From positions 372,001 to 436,000 of the forward strand of contig NZ_CP060784.1 of NCBI RefSeq assembly GCF_014489555.1: a DNA stretch of 64,000 nt, written 5' to 3'. Made by a program: the position numbers and the translations under genes. The notes under the pieces were generated by a model. The model was not told where the DNA came from. It searched no databases and saw only the letters and a program-made list of their open reading frames with translations. Positions 1 through 9,639 of this stretch are shown piece by piece. How positions within the stretch are numbered: the stretch's first letter is position 1; each line of letters begins with the position of its first letter. This DNA is from Hymenobacter qilianensis. Its GTDB lineage: Bacteria > Bacteroidota > Bacteroidia > Cytophagales > Hymenobacteraceae.

Positions 1-300
1 GCGCCGGAAATTGCGCAGCGCCAACCCCGAGGGCAGCAGGATGGCGGTGGCCACCAAAAACGGCGCAGAAGCAAAAAATGTAATTCCGCGCATCAGTGGC
101 GTAAGCACGGGCCAATTGGTTCGGTGCGCATCTATCCACTGAAACGCCGCCTCATCCATCGCCTTCGATTCATGCTCAAAGACGATGCGCGTGAGGTAAA
201 AAAACACCACGAATGCCGTTATAAACAACACACTGACCAACACAACTTCTGCGGTCAGCAGCCCTAAGAGCTTCAAAAATCGGGCAGTGAGGTTTTTCAT
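1..300 (-). CDS. PAP2-family phosphatase, N-terminal part (cut by window edge)
   Basis: The reading frame starts with ATG at 300 (MKNLTARFLKLLG) and runs 100 codons without a stop to the window edge. It shows an N-terminal membrane segment (LLTAEVVLVSVLFITAFVVF) and a second hydrophobic stretch (FFASAPFLVATAILLP). Layout and wording match the N-terminal part of the next minus-strand gene (690-1409), including the pattern ending in F-R/Q-W before an ITF-A-S segment. I infer a second copy of the same membrane phosphatase family. The catalytic motifs lie outside the window, so function rests on the paralogue only. Confidence 0.7.
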   Translation of the reverse strand, partial: MKNLTARFLKLLGLLTAEVVLVSVLFITAFVVFFYLTRIVFEHESKAMDEAAFQWIDAHRTNWPVLTPLMRGITFFASAPFLVATAILLPSGLALRNFRR

Positions 301-453
301 ACCGGAAAATAGCGCTTCAACTGCTTTCTTTCCACTATTCTCTTTTCTAAAGAATAGGAAGATCAGCTTTCTAGCCTTCGGGTATAAACAGGAGCCTCAT
401 GCTAGTCAAAGCCTGAAATACTACTTCTGGGGGCTTTTTGCTGGCCCGAAAAC

Positions 454-485
454 AAAAAAAGCTGGCCCGAAGGACCAGCTTTTTT
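454..485. terminator. Bidirectional intrinsic terminator downstream of tRNA-Leu
   Basis: An A-tract, the arm GCTGG, a short loop, the arm CCAGC and a T-tract form a symmetrical hairpin that ends four bases before the 3' end of the minus-strand tRNA-Leu. It can end transcription from either side. Confidence 0.75.
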
Positions 486-489
486 GTTG

Positions 490-571
490 TGCGCTCGGGG
501 AGACTCGAACTCCCACACCTTGCGGAACTGCCGCCTGAAGACAGCGCGTCTACCAATTTCGCCACAAGCGC
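490..571 (-). tRNA. tRNA-Leu (anticodon CAG)
   Basis: On the minus strand the acceptor arms GCGCTTG and CGAGCGC pair. The D-arm contains AAATTGGTAGACGC. The anticodon stem CTGTC/GGCAG encloses the loop TTCAGGC, giving anticodon CAG. A variable arm follows (TTCCGCAAGG), then the T-arm with GTTCGAGTC. The long variable arm is typical of class II tRNA-Leu. The discriminator base is A and CCA is not encoded. Confidence 0.93.
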
Positions 572-689
572 AGCATTAGCTAAAAGGCACTTTCCTCGTT
601 GGAGGTGCTTTTAACGCTGCAAAGATAGGAGCCGCCGAGGCTTTCCGACAATTCTTTTCTCAAAAATTTCTACTCACTATCCGCCCGTT

Positions 690-1409
690 CTAGCTTGCGG
701 GCTGTTCGTCAAGGGATTGCAAGGGACGACGGAGTCGCTTTTTTGTTTCAAACTCTACGCGCCGCAGCACCGGAATGGCAATTAGCAGCCACACGATACC
801 GGCAGTGAAGCCCGCCAGCACATCGGTGGCGTAGTGCACACGCAGATACACGCGCGTGAGGCCAATAATCAGAATCAGGAGCCCCAGCACACTGATTAGG
901 AGCCAGCGCCAGACCGGGCGGCGCACGTGGGTATACACCAAGTAAATCAAGAGGCCATAAAAGGAGGCGCTGATCATGGCGTGGCCGCTGGGAAAGCTCA
1001 GGCCCGACGCGGAGGTAAGCGGCAGCAAGGGCCTGGGGCGATTGTAAAAATTCTTCAACACCAGATTGAGCGAAATACTGCCCAGGGCTACCACCGGAAT
1101 AAGCAGAGAGTACCATCGGTGACGGCGCAGAAACAGAAACCAGCCAATCAAAGCGAGGGCCACCGTGGTAATGAAATTGCGTGAGGCTAGAAACGTGATG
1201 GCTTCAACCCACACCTGCTGCTCGGCTCCCATCAGGTCGCGCGCCCAGCGAAATGCCTGCGCATCGAAGCTGGCCGCATCCTGGTCGAATACTTCCCGGC
1301 TGACGGCTAAAAAGACCACCACGCCCACGACCCCTAGCGTGAGCATAATGGCAAATTCGGTGATAAATAATAAGAAGCCCGCCAGCAAGCGGCGCAAAGC
1401 ATTAGTCAT
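690..1409 (-). CDS. PAP2-family membrane phosphatase
   Basis: About 239 residues, starting at MTNALRRLLAG; the open frame extends further upstream, but this methionine directly precedes the first membrane segment. The three motifs of the acid phosphatase/vanadium-haloperoxidase fold are visible: KNFYNRPRP (K-x6-RP), PSGHAM, and RVYLRVHYATD (R-x5-H-x3-D). Several membrane helices surround them. Family members remove phosphate from lipid substrates such as undecaprenyl pyrophosphate or phosphatidic acid at the outer face of the inner membrane; the exact substrate cannot be read here. It lies in tandem with the partial paralogue at 1-300, with tRNA-Leu between them. Confidence 0.88.
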   Translation of the reverse strand: MTNALRRLLAGFLLFITEFAIMLTLGVVGVVVFLAVSREVFDQDAASFDAQAFRWARDLMGAEQQVWVEAITFLASRNFITTVALALIGWFLFLRRHRWYSLLIPVVALGSISLNLVLKNFYNRPRPLLPLTSASGLSFPSGHAMISASFYGLLIYLVYTHVRRPVWRWLLISVLGLLILIIGLTRVYLRVHYATDVLAGFTAGIVWLLIAIPVLRRVEFETKKRLRRPLQSLDEQPAS

Positions 1410-1506
1410 AGAGAATGAGTACGGGTGCTGAAGTGAGTACGCTGCAGACTTTGGTATGTTTACGCAATCCAGGAAAGCACACCCTGAGCACCAGCCCCAG
1501 CTAATG

Positions 1507-2225
1507 GCTGTTCTGGTGGGCTGCAACCTCAGCCGCTTGCTTTCAACAACTACACCATTCACTTCAAACACGGTACCCATCGAACGCAACTCAGCCTCTT
1601 TCGATTTTGTGGCGGCGTTCTACGATCCGCTGGCCCGCTTGGTGTTTGGCTCGGCCTTGCAGCGGGCGCAGCAAGCCGCATTGGCATATTTGCTCCCCAG
1701 TGCGCCGTCGGTGCTGATTGTGGGCGGCGGCACGGGCTGGGTGCTCTTAGAAACACTAAGATTGCGGCCGGCAGCGCGCATTTTGTACCTGGAAGCCTCA
1801 GCGGCTATGCTGCGCAAGTCGCAGGCTTTGCTGCAGCGGCATGCGCCGGCTCACGTGGCGCAGGTTGAGTTCAGGCTTGGTACGGAAGCGGATTTGCCCC
1901 CGGCGCTCAGTTTGACGCGCTTATCACCTTTTTTCTGCTCGATTTATTTACTCTGCCTGATCTGAGGCGGCTGCTCCAGCGCTTGCAAGCAGCTAGCCTG
2001 CCCGGCGCGACCTGGCTAGTCGCCGATTTTTGTCCCCCAGAAGTGTGGTGGCAACGCGGGCTGCTGACGGTGATGTATGCATTTTTTCGCCTGACAGCGA
2101 ATATTAAGGCCCGGCGCCTGCCGCCCTGGCCCGAGGAGCTGGCGCGGCTAGGGCTTAGTCGGATAAGTCAGGAGCGTTTTTTTAGCGGGATGATAGAAGC
2201 GGCGGCTTTTAGGTTTCCTCTATAA
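1507..2225 (+). CDS. Class I SAM-dependent methyltransferase (frameshifted as assembled)
   Basis: The first half carries a clear SAM-binding motif I (VLIVGGGTGWVLLETL) and a following acidic strand end (ILYLEAS). The frame breaks at a C-tract at 1897-1901. With one extra C the protein continues as DLPPGAQFDALITFFLLD and stays open to the TAA at 2223, giving a normal single-domain methyltransferase. The start is uncertain: ATG at 1456 or 1507 are available, but recognisable methyltransferase sequence begins only near 1590 (FDFVAAFYDPLARLVFG). It is divergent from the PAP2 gene. The substrate is unknown. Confidence 0.72.
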
Positions 2226-2396
2226 TGCCTCCCTGCCCGAAAATTTTTGCCGCTTTTTTCATCCGAAACGCTCTTTGGTGCAAATCAGCAGCATTGGGGG
2301 CTTTTTCATTTGAACAGCACAACACATTTTTCGCTTCGGGGTCTGAAAATCACCCATTTTTACCTTTCCAACCTCCCTGTCCACGTACCTGTTCCG

Positions 2397-4214
2397 ATGC
2401 ATAAAATTGCTACTTCCCTTCTCGTTGCGCTGGCTATTTCCGGGCGGCACTGGCCCAGGCACCAATACAGTACAGCGTGGCTTTCCCGAATGCGGTACAC
2501 CACGAGGCGCAAGTGACGGTGGTTTTCTCCGATCTGAAGCCCGGTCCGTTGCAGGTACGCATGGCGCGCAGCTCGCCAGGACGCTATGCCCTGCACGAGT
2601 TTGCCAAGAACGTGTACGCCGTAAAAGCCACCGACTCCAAAGGCAAAACACTGACTATCAGCCGTCCCGATCCTTCCGGCTGGGATGTAACCGGCCACGA
2701 TGGCACGGTGCGCTTTAGCTACACCCTCTTCGGCGACCGTACCGACGGCACCTACGCGGGCATTGATGAGCGTCACGCCCACCTGAATATTCCCGCCACT
2801 TTGGCTTACGGTCGCGGCCTCGAAGATCGCTCCGCCCAAGTGCGTTTTGAGCTGCCCACCGGCTGGCAGGTAGCCACGCAGCTGCGCCCCGAAACGACCG
2901 CCAACACATATTTTGCCCCCCACCTGCAATACCTCATGGACTCGCCTACCTCGCTGGGAGTCCAGCAGGTGCGCACCTGGCAGGAGCAAGGCAAAACCAT
3001 TGAGCTGGCGGTGCTGCACGAAGGCACGGCGGCTGAGCTCGACACCTACGCCGACCAGACGAAGAAGATTGTGCGGGAGGCCAGCGCCGTTTTTGGGGAG
3101 CTGCCGGCTTTCGATTTCGGGCGCTATACATTCATTGCCAACTATTTGCCCCAGACCAGCGGCGACGGTATGGAGCATCGCAACTCCACCTCGCTTACCA
3201 GTGCCCGCCCCTTGCGCGGGCAAGGGGCAATTGACAACCTCGGCACCGTATCGCACGAGTTTTTTCATGCCTGGAACGTGGAGCGAATCCGGCCGAAGTC
3301 GTTGGAGCCGTTTGACTTTGACCGCGCCAACCAGAGCGAGGCATTGTGGTTTGCGGAAGGATTTACCATGTATTACGGCGACTTGCTGTTGCGCCGGGCT
3401 AATATTCTGACGGAAGATCAGTACATGAAGGAGCTGACAACCATCGTCAACAGCATGGTAAACTCGCCGGGGGCCCGTTTGTATTCGCCGGTGCAGATGA
3501 GCCAGCAGGCGCCTTTCGTGGATGCGGCGGCGGCAATTGATCCGAATAACCGCGTGAATACCTACCTCTCGTATTACACCATTGGGGGAGCAAATGCGCT
3601 GGCGCTCGATCTGATGCTGCGCCAGAAGCACCAGACGGATCTGGACGCGTATATGCGGGCCGTATGGCAGCAGCACGGGCAGGGCCAGCAGAATTTTGCC
3701 CCCAACGCCCCTACACGCTCCCGGATTTGCAGCGAATTCTCGGGGAAGTGGCCCGCGACACAGCCTTCGCGGGTCAGTTTTTCCGCACTCATATTACCGG
3801 GCACGAACTACCTAATTACGAAGAGTTGCTGGCTCCTGCCGGCCTGTTGGTGCGCCGTGCCCGCCCCGGCCAGCCCAGCTTAGGTTTCCTCGACTTAACT
3901 TTTGCCCCCAGGGCGCTACCATTGCCGGCAGCACCTTGGTCGGTAGCCCGCTTTATCTGGCTGGCATCGATCGGGAAGACGTGCTGCTTAAGCTCGATGG
4001 CAAAAAGCTGAAGGATCGGGAGGCGCTGCAAAAACTGCTCAAAAAACACAAGCCCGGTGACGTGGTTCCCGTGGAGGTTCGGACCCGCGCGGGAGTGCGC
4101 ACCGTGCAGGTCACGCTGGCCGAGGTTCCGTCGGTAGAAGTAGTGCCGGCCCCCACGGCTACGCCCGAGCAGCTGGCGTTTCGGGCGGCGTGGCTGGGAA
4201 GTAAAGTGAAGTAG
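2397..4214 (+). CDS. M61 glycyl-aminopeptidase-type metallopeptidase with C-terminal PDZ domain (three frameshifts as assembled)
   Basis: ATG at 2397 opens a signal peptide (MHKIATSLLVALAIS). The zinc site HEFFH is followed by NVERIRPKSLEPFDF and the third ligand region ALWFAEGFT, as in M61 peptidases. A PDZ domain follows (AGIDREDVLLKLDGKK). Three single-base gaps split it: near 2440 (adding G gives GRALAQAPIQYS), in the C-tract 3699-3703 (adding C gives NFAPQRPYTLPDL) and in the C-tract 3905-3909 (adding C gives FAPQGATIAGSTL). Corrected length is about 605 residues, normal for the family. Probably periplasmic. The MFS gene begins 13 bases after its stop. Confidence 0.87.
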
Positions 4215-4227
4215 AGAGGCTTACGTT

Positions 4228-5460
4228 TTGATTGAGAATCCCCGGCTCGCGCTTATTTACGCGGTTATTCTGCTCGATGTGATTGTGGGCTCGGCTATCG
4301 GTCCGATTCTGCCGGAGTATGTGCGCGCGTTGCCGCAGCCACAGCTGTGGCTGTCATTGGGTACGGGTCTGTTTTTGGGTGTGCAGCTGTTTTCGGCCCC
4401 GCTCCTGGGCCGCCTTTCCGACGGCTACGGCCGGCGGCCCATCCTGATTTTGTCGGCGGCGGGTACGCTGCTGGCTACGGCTTTGCTGCTGCCGGTGCGC
4501 ACGGGCCTGTATTTCGTCAATCGGCTGAGCGACGGCCTCACCAACGGCATGTACGCCACCATCCGCTCCTCTATTACGGACATTTCGAATAAAGACGACC
4601 TGTTCAAAAATCTGGGAATTGAGGGGGCAATTATCTCCCTGGGTTTCGTGCTGGGGCCCATGGCGGCCGGCTTGCTCCTGACCACGCTGGAGGTGCCCCG
4701 AGTTGAAGAAGCGGCTTATGTCTCGGCCTTGGCGGTGGGCCTGGCGGCAGTGAATGTGCTGCTGAGCTTTCTTCTCCCCGAAACCCACCGCCAACGCTCG
4801 CCCGTGCGCGGAGCCGAGCTGCGCGCCGAGCTAAGCCGCGGCCTGAACCCCTTAACCCTGTGGACCCGCCTGCGTGCCCTGGATACTCCTAGTAGCGACC
4901 TGCGCCGCATTGTGCTCATGCAGTTGGCCCTCACGCTGAGCACAGGCTATTATTTTTACTTCGTGCCTTTCGTGAGTTTGGGCGAGCAGCAGATGAACGC
5001 ACAGGAGATCTCCTACTTTTTCATGTTCTTCGGAGCCTTGAGCATTGTGCTCAACTATGTGTTTTACACCTACTTTGCCGATCGTATCAATCAGCGGCGG
5101 GCTATTTTCTGGCTAGCGATACTGGGCGTACCGGTGCTGGCTGGTTATGGTCTCATCGGCTCGTCGCGGGTGGGCCTATACGTGCTCGTGACGCTGGATT
5201 GCCTTACATTCTCCCTTATTCTGGGCTTGCTGGAAGGCTTGCTGGCCCAGCGCACAACTGAAGCAAACCGCGGTGAAGTATTTGGCTTGAATCAGGCGTT
5301 GCAGGGGCTGGCCAGCTTTGCTACTACGTTGGTATTCGCTGGCTTATCCGTGCTGGATCTGCGGCTGCCGTGGGCGTGGTTTGCGCTGTGCCTGGGAGCC
5401 GTAGCGTGGCAGGCCCGCCGCGGCACAACGCTGAGCCCGGCTACTCATCCACGAATCTAA
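4228..5460 (+). CDS. Major facilitator superfamily transporter
   Basis: 410 residues with about twelve hydrophobic segments. The MFS signature between helices 2 and 3 is present as GRLSDGYGRRP, and the N-terminal half resembles TetA-like drug/H+ antiporters (ILPEYVRALP, then NRLSDGLTNGMYATI). The start is TTG at 4228, 13 bases after the M61 stop, with GAGAGG upstream; no ATG lies nearby. Probably cotranscribed with the M61 gene. Substrate not predictable. Confidence 0.85.
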   Translation: MIENPRLALIYAVILLDVIVGSAIGPILPEYVRALPQPQLWLSLGTGLFLGVQLFSAPLLGRLSDGYGRRPILILSAAGTLLATALLLPVRTGLYFVNRLSDGLTNGMYATIRSSITDISNKDDLFKNLGIEGAIISLGFVLGPMAAGLLLTTLEVPRVEEAAYVSALAVGLAAVNVLLSFLLPETHRQRSPVRGAELRAELSRGLNPLTLWTRLRALDTPSSDLRRIVLMQLALTLSTGYYFYFVPFVSLGEQQMNAQEISYFFMFFGALSIVLNYVFYTYFADRINQRRAIFWLAILGVPVLAGYGLIGSSRVGLYVLVTLDCLTFSLILGLLEGLLAQRTTEANRGEVFGLNQALQGLASFATTLVFAGLSVLDLRLPWAWFALCLGAVAWQARRGTTLSPATHPRI

Positions 5461-5581
5461 AGCATGATTTGGGAGTTTTCTTCGTATCAAAGAGCAACCA
5501 ATTCTCCCTGAGTGGGGTCTGGTAAGTTCCAGCTTCGTAACTTGAAGCTGCTTTCTGGTTTTGCGCTTTTCGCTTTGATCT

Positions 5582-6178
5582 ATGGTTTCTAAAGTATCCG
5601 CTTTCCTGATTGGAGCCTGCCTTTGCCTCGCAGGCAGCGTGCTGGCCCAAACGCCCACTGAGGCAGAAGCTGGCTCGCCAACGCCCAGCTTACTTCGCTC
5701 GCGGGTTTCTTATAACCTGAGCGCTGGGGCTATGTTCGCCGGCCGCCTTGGCTCTGCCACTTACCTCAGCCCAACGATGAGCTACCAGGCTACCAACCGG
5801 CTTCGACTATTCACCGGCCTGACGTATATACGCTCCTTACCAGGCGTATACTACTCCCCTACTGCTATTACCGATGGCGGCGGCCCCATCACGAGTGCTC
5901 CGATGGCCACCAACCATTACCTGGTGCAGGCTGGCGCCGAATATGCGCTCAGCCCGCGCGTTTCGTTGACTGGTACCGCCTGGCGCGACTTCTCCAATTT
6001 GCCCCCCGCACCTGGTATCCGAGGTTTTAGCGGTGGCAACATGGGTTCAGGGGTCAATGTGCGGGCTGATTATCACATCACCGAAAACTTCTCCATTTCG
6101 GGTGGGGTACGCTACTCTACCGGCGCTGCTCCGGGTTATGGCATGGGTATGGGTCCGGGCTCGCCCTACGGGTGGTAA
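5582..6178 (+). CDS. Secreted outer-membrane beta-barrel-like protein of unknown function
   Basis: 198 residues with a signal peptide ending VLAQ. The mature part has alternating aromatic/polar strands (MSYQATNRLRLFTGLTYI, VSLTGTAWRDF, ISGGVRYSTG) as in small outer-membrane barrels, and a Gly/Met/Pro-rich tail. I do not recognise a named family. It is a single gene followed by a strong terminator at 6205. Confidence 0.65.
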   Translation: MVSKVSAFLIGACLCLAGSVLAQTPTEAEAGSPTPSLLRSRVSYNLSAGAMFAGRLGSATYLSPTMSYQATNRLRLFTGLTYIRSLPGVYYSPTAITDGGGPITSAPMATNHYLVQAGAEYALSPRVSLTGTAWRDFSNLPPAPGIRGFSGGNMGSGVNVRADYHITENFSISGGVRYSTGAAPGYGMGMGPGSPYGW

Positions 6179-6204
6179 CTCTTTGCACTGCTTAACAGTT
6201 AGTT

Positions 6205-6238
6205 AAAAAAGCCCCCCAGTCACGACTGGGGGCTTTTT
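6205..6238. terminator. Intrinsic terminator of the C-tract/G-tract type
   Basis: A6, arm GCCCCCCAGTC, loop, arm GACTGGGGGC and T5. The left arm has six C and the right arm five G, so the palindrome is one base short on one side. Confidence 0.85.
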
Positions 6239-6301
6239 AGCGTTTTGAACAGGTTGTTTGTTTACCTTTCCACGCCGCTTTCCACTTCTATTTCGCCTAT
6301 T

Positions 6302-7315
6302 ATGGCCGCTCGAACCACGTATCGTCGCAACAAAAACCTGAAAACCATTCGCCCGAATTATCCGGGCAACAAGATGATTGGCGGCGAGTTCTGCAACGGC
6401 GAAGCGCTGTACGAGCCCAAGTTCAGCAACGTAATCCGCTGGCAGCTAAGCGAGAACCCACAGAAGGCTGAGAAGAAGTCCGACACCTGGACGCCGGCCG
6501 TAGTGCCGTGCGCCGAGGCCTTTACCTCAAATGAAGATATGCTGGTGTGGCTGGGCCACGCCACGTTTTTGTGGCGCGTGGCCGGCGTCACGCTCTTATT
6601 CGATCCGGTGCTGTACTCGTCTCTGGGCCTGCGGCATCGGCATGCCCTTCCCTGTCGCCCCGAAGAAATTACCGGCATCGATTATCTGCTGCTCTCCCAC
6701 GGTCACCGCGACCATCTCGACGAAGCTTCCATAAAACTGGTAGCCCGGCAAAACCCCAACATGCAGGTGCTGGCGCCGCTTCATATGACCAAGCTGCTGC
6801 GCGGCATGGCTCCCAATATGTCAGTGCAGGAGGCGGGTTGGTGGCAGCAATATGATCTGGGGGGCAATTCTGCGCTGGAAATCACCTACCTGCCCGCCTC
6901 GCACTGGCACCGCCGCGGCCTGCTGGATATGAACCAGGTGCTCTGGGGCAGCTTTATGCTGCGCGTGGCGGATAAGCTGCTCTACTTCTGCGGCGACAGT
7001 GGCTTCGGCGACCATTTTGAGCTGATAGAGAAGCACTTCGGCCCCCTCGACATCTGCATTATGCCCATAGGCGCCTACAAGCCATCTTTCATGATGCAGC
7101 AGAGCCACATGGACCCGCACGAGGCCGCCAAAGCCGCCAATATTCTGCGCGCCGGCCATGTTGTTCCCATGCACTACGGCACCTTCGACCTGTCCGATGA
7201 GCCCGCCTCCGAGCCCCTACGCACTCTTCAGGAGGTAGCCCACGGCCAGATGCTGCGCGGCGAGCTGCACGCTCCGGCCGTGGGCGAAGTGCTGCGCTGG
7301 CAGGACTGGGAATAG
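6302..7315 (+). CDS. MBL-fold metal-dependent hydrolase (NAPE-PLD/UlaG-like)
   Basis: About 337 residues. The metallo-beta-lactamase metal site is complete: LSHGHRDHLDE (HxHxDH), a His in PASHWHRRG, the Asp in CGDSGFGDHF and the last His in MHYGTFDL. The short motif WLGHATFLWRV near the N-terminus is typical of the N-acyl-phosphatidylethanolamine phospholipase D/UlaG-like branch. No signal peptide is seen, so it is probably cytoplasmic. I start it at ATG 6302, after the preceding terminator; an open frame extends upstream to 6245 through the promoter-like TACCTTTC at 6263. Confidence 0.82.
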   Translation: MAARTTYRRNKNLKTIRPNYPGNKMIGGEFCNGEALYEPKFSNVIRWQLSENPQKAEKKSDTWTPAVVPCAEAFTSNEDMLVWLGHATFLWRVAGVTLLFDPVLYSSLGLRHRHALPCRPEEITGIDYLLLSHGHRDHLDEASIKLVARQNPNMQVLAPLHMTKLLRGMAPNMSVQEAGWWQQYDLGGNSALEITYLPASHWHRRGLLDMNQVLWGSFMLRVADKLLYFCGDSGFGDHFELIEKHFGPLDICIMPIGAYKPSFMMQQSHMDPHEAAKAANILRAGHVVPMHYGTFDLSDEPASEPLRTLQEVAHGQMLRGELHAPAVGEVLRWQDWE

Positions 7316-7458
7316 GGTAGCTGCCGGGCCACCAACCTATATTATTGCTGTAAATAAGGCATTGCTGCTTAGCTTTACTCTTTATTACGAGCCGGCCGGC
7401 CGACGAAACCCAGCGTTTTTACCCGGCAACATCCTTCGTTCAATCTCAGCACTTCCGA

Positions 7459-8951
7459 ATGTCGCCCACCCTTATTTTGAGCCTGATTGCGGGCTACTTT
7501 GTCATTCTTATCGTCATTGCGCTGCTTACTTCGCGCAAAGCCACCAGTGAGAGTTTCTTCGTTGCCAACCGAAATGCCCCCTGGTATATGGTGGCCTTCG
7601 CCATGATCGGCACCTCGCTATCGGGCGTCACGTTTATCTCGGTGCCGGGCATGGTGCAGGCGCAGTCGTGGAGCTACATGGCGGTAGTGATGGGTTATAC
7701 GGTTGGCTATCTGGTTATTGGATTAGTATTAATGCCCTTGTATTATCGCTTGCGGCTGATGTCTATTTATGGGTATCTGGAGCAGCGCTTCGGGTTTTGG
7801 AGCTACAAAACCGGGGCGCTTTTCTTTTTGATCTCGCGGGCGGCGGGTTCTGCCTTGCGCCTGTATCTGGTGGCGGGCGTGCTGCAACTGGCCGTATTCG
7901 ACGATATGGGCGTGCCTTTCGTGGTCACGGTTATTGTCAGCATCATGCTTATCTACCTCTACACCTTTCGTGGGGGCTAAAAACCATTCTCTGGACCGAT
8001 ACTTTCCAGACGCTGGCCATGCTTACCTGCGTGGGCGTAAGTATTTATCTGGTGTCGTCGGAGCTGAATCTGGGCTTCGCTGATCTGGTGCGCACGGTGA
8101 AAGAAAGCGACATGTCGCAGATCTACTTCTCGGATATCAAGGACGACAAGTTTTTCTGGAAGCAATTTGCCTCCGGGGCCTTCATCACCATCGTCATGAC
8201 CGGCCTCGACCAGGACCTGATGCAGAAAAACCTGAGCTGCCGCAGCCTCGGCGATGCGCAGAAGAACATGTTCTGGTTTACTATCGTGATTGTATTCGTC
8301 AACATCTTGTTCCTGACGCTGGGCGTGCTGCTGTATAAGTTTGCGGCCGAAAAAGGCATTCAATTGCCAACCAACGCAGCAGGCAAGATTATCGGCGACG
8401 ACGTATTTCCGCTGCTGGCCACCGAGCACTTCACCTTGTTTGCGGGCATCATCTTCATCCTCGGCATCGTGGCCGTCACCTACGCCTCCGCCGATTCTGC
8501 CCTCACGGCGCTTACTACGTCGTTTTGCGTCGATTTCCTTTCCATCCAGCAGTATCCGGAAAAGAAGCAAACCCAACTGCGCCAGCTTACACACCTGGGC
8601 TTTTCGGTTGTGCTCATTGTCATTATTCTGATTTTCCGCGCCATCAACGACCAGAGCCTTATCACGGCCGTGTTTAAGCTGGCGGGCTACACGTACGGGC
8701 CGCTGCTCGGCTTATTTTCCTTCGGCATCATGACCAGCCGCATGCTCCGCGAGCCGCTCGTGCTGCCGGTTTGCATCGCGGCGCCGTTGCTTACTTTGCT
8801 CATCAATGCCAATTCGGAGGCGTGGCTGGGGGGCTATAAGTTCGGATTTGAAATCCTGCTGCTCAACGGCTTACTTACATTTCTGGGGCTATTAGCTATT
8901 TCGCGGTCAGCAGTGCCAGAAGCAGTACCAGAGTTGAACCCTGCGCGCTAA
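7459..8951 (+). CDS. Sodium:solute symporter (SSS family; one frameshift as assembled)
   Basis: The start at 7459 gives MSPTLILSLIAGYFVIL, then the SSS-type segment VANRNAPWYMVAFAMIGT and SGVTFISVPGM. The frame breaks in the G-tract 7972-7976; one extra G joins TFRGG to LKTILWTDTFQTL, a conserved continuation. Corrected length is about 497 residues with 12-13 membrane helices, normal for SSS. It moves a solute with Na+ across the inner membrane; the substrate cannot be told. It is a single gene with its own upstream spacer. Confidence 0.85.
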
Positions 8952-8988
8952 TAGTTGTTGGAAAAAGGATGGCCCGCTAACTGGTTTG

Positions 8989-8996
8989 TACCTTTG
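8989..8996 (+). promoter_or_regulatory. Bacteroidota-type -7 box upstream of the TonB-C gene
   Basis: TACCTTTG matches TAnnTTTG exactly. A TTG lies 28 bases upstream, longer than the usual spacing. The next start codon is GTG at 9055. Confidence 0.5.
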
Positions 8997-9054
8997 TCGT
9001 ACGCCGCTAGTTGGGGTATTTTGCCCCCCAGTCTGGTTTTATCCTTTTCGCCCC

Positions 9055-9531
9055 GTGAAAATCTTTCCTCTTCTGTTGCTGCTTGTGGGTTTACCGACGG
9101 CCGTATGGGCTCAGCAGCCGGCTAAAGCTCCCGTTGTGTTAAAGCCCGGCCAAATGCAGGCTCAGGCCAAACCGGCCGCTAACCGGCCCGATGTGCCTCC
9201 GCAGTTTCCGGGTGGCGCACAGGCAATGAATGATTTTTTTCAGAAGCAGGTAAAGTATCCGGCCGTCGCACGCGACAAGTCTATTACGGGCAACGTGGTT
9301 ACCACTTTCACCGTGGAGGCCGATGGGCGCGTCAGCAACTCGGCGGTTACTACCAGTCTTTCCCCGGAGTGCGACGCGGAAGCCCTGCGCGTGCTTTCGC
9401 AGATGCCGGCCTGGAAGCCTGCCACCCGCAAAGGGCAGCCGGTAGCCGTGCAGGTGCGCTTGCCCGTGCCATTCGGCAATTCAACGATTATCGAAGTGGA
9501 GAAGCCCAAGGGCAAAATGAAATACGAATAA
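9055..9531 (+). CDS. Secreted protein with TonB C-terminal domain
   Basis: A GTG start at 9055 gives VKIFPLLLLLVGLP and a signal peptide ending VWAQQ. The mature protein has a Pro/Ala/Lys-rich linker, then a TonB C-terminal domain (FPGGAQAMNDFFQKQVKYP, GNVVTTFTVEADGRVSN, CDAEALRVLSQMPAWKPA). Unlike a classical TonB it has no N-terminal anchor beyond the signal peptide, so it is probably a free periplasmic domain protein, as is common in Bacteroidota. About 158 residues. An earlier in-frame ATG at 8986 would place the -7 box inside the gene, so I prefer GTG. Confidence 0.8.
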   Translation: MKIFPLLLLLVGLPTAVWAQQPAKAPVVLKPGQMQAQAKPAANRPDVPPQFPGGAQAMNDFFQKQVKYPAVARDKSITGNVVTTFTVEADGRVSNSAVTTSLSPECDAEALRVLSQMPAWKPATRKGQPVAVQVRLPVPFGNSTIIEVEKPKGKMKYE

Positions 9532-9540
9532 ATAAGACAT

Positions 9541-9625
9541 GAGTACAGAGAGGTGAGAAGTGAGACTCTGTTCCGCCATAATCACGGAGACAGAACAAGG
9601 TCTTACTTCTCACCTCTCTGTACTC
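9541..9625. repeat. Long imperfect inverted repeat (26-bp arms)
   Basis: Arm 9541-9566 (GAGTACAGAGAGGTGAGAAG...) is the reverse complement of 9600-9625 with one mismatch. About 33 bases lie between. There is no T-tract, so it is not an ordinary terminator. It sits between the TonB-C gene and the ABC transporter. Confidence 0.8.
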
Positions 9626-9639
9626 ACTTCTAAGATAGA

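Noticed and set aside
287..538. Plus-strand open frame over the tRNA-Leu gene
   Set aside because: It crosses the terminator and the tRNA on the other strand; no protein features.
2360..3676. 438-codon minus-strand frame inside the M61 gene
   Set aside because: It is the antisense shadow of a well-supported peptidase; low-complexity Gly/Arg/His content and no motif.
3699..3909. Programmed ribosomal frameshifting at TTTTGCCCCC sites
   Set aside because: The same one-base gap appears in many unrelated genes, up to four times in one gene, and in terminator arms that are not translated. A missing base in the assembly explains all cases.
4354..4794. Minus-strand frame inside the MFS gene
   Set aside because: Antisense shadow, Gln/Arg/His-rich without domain features.
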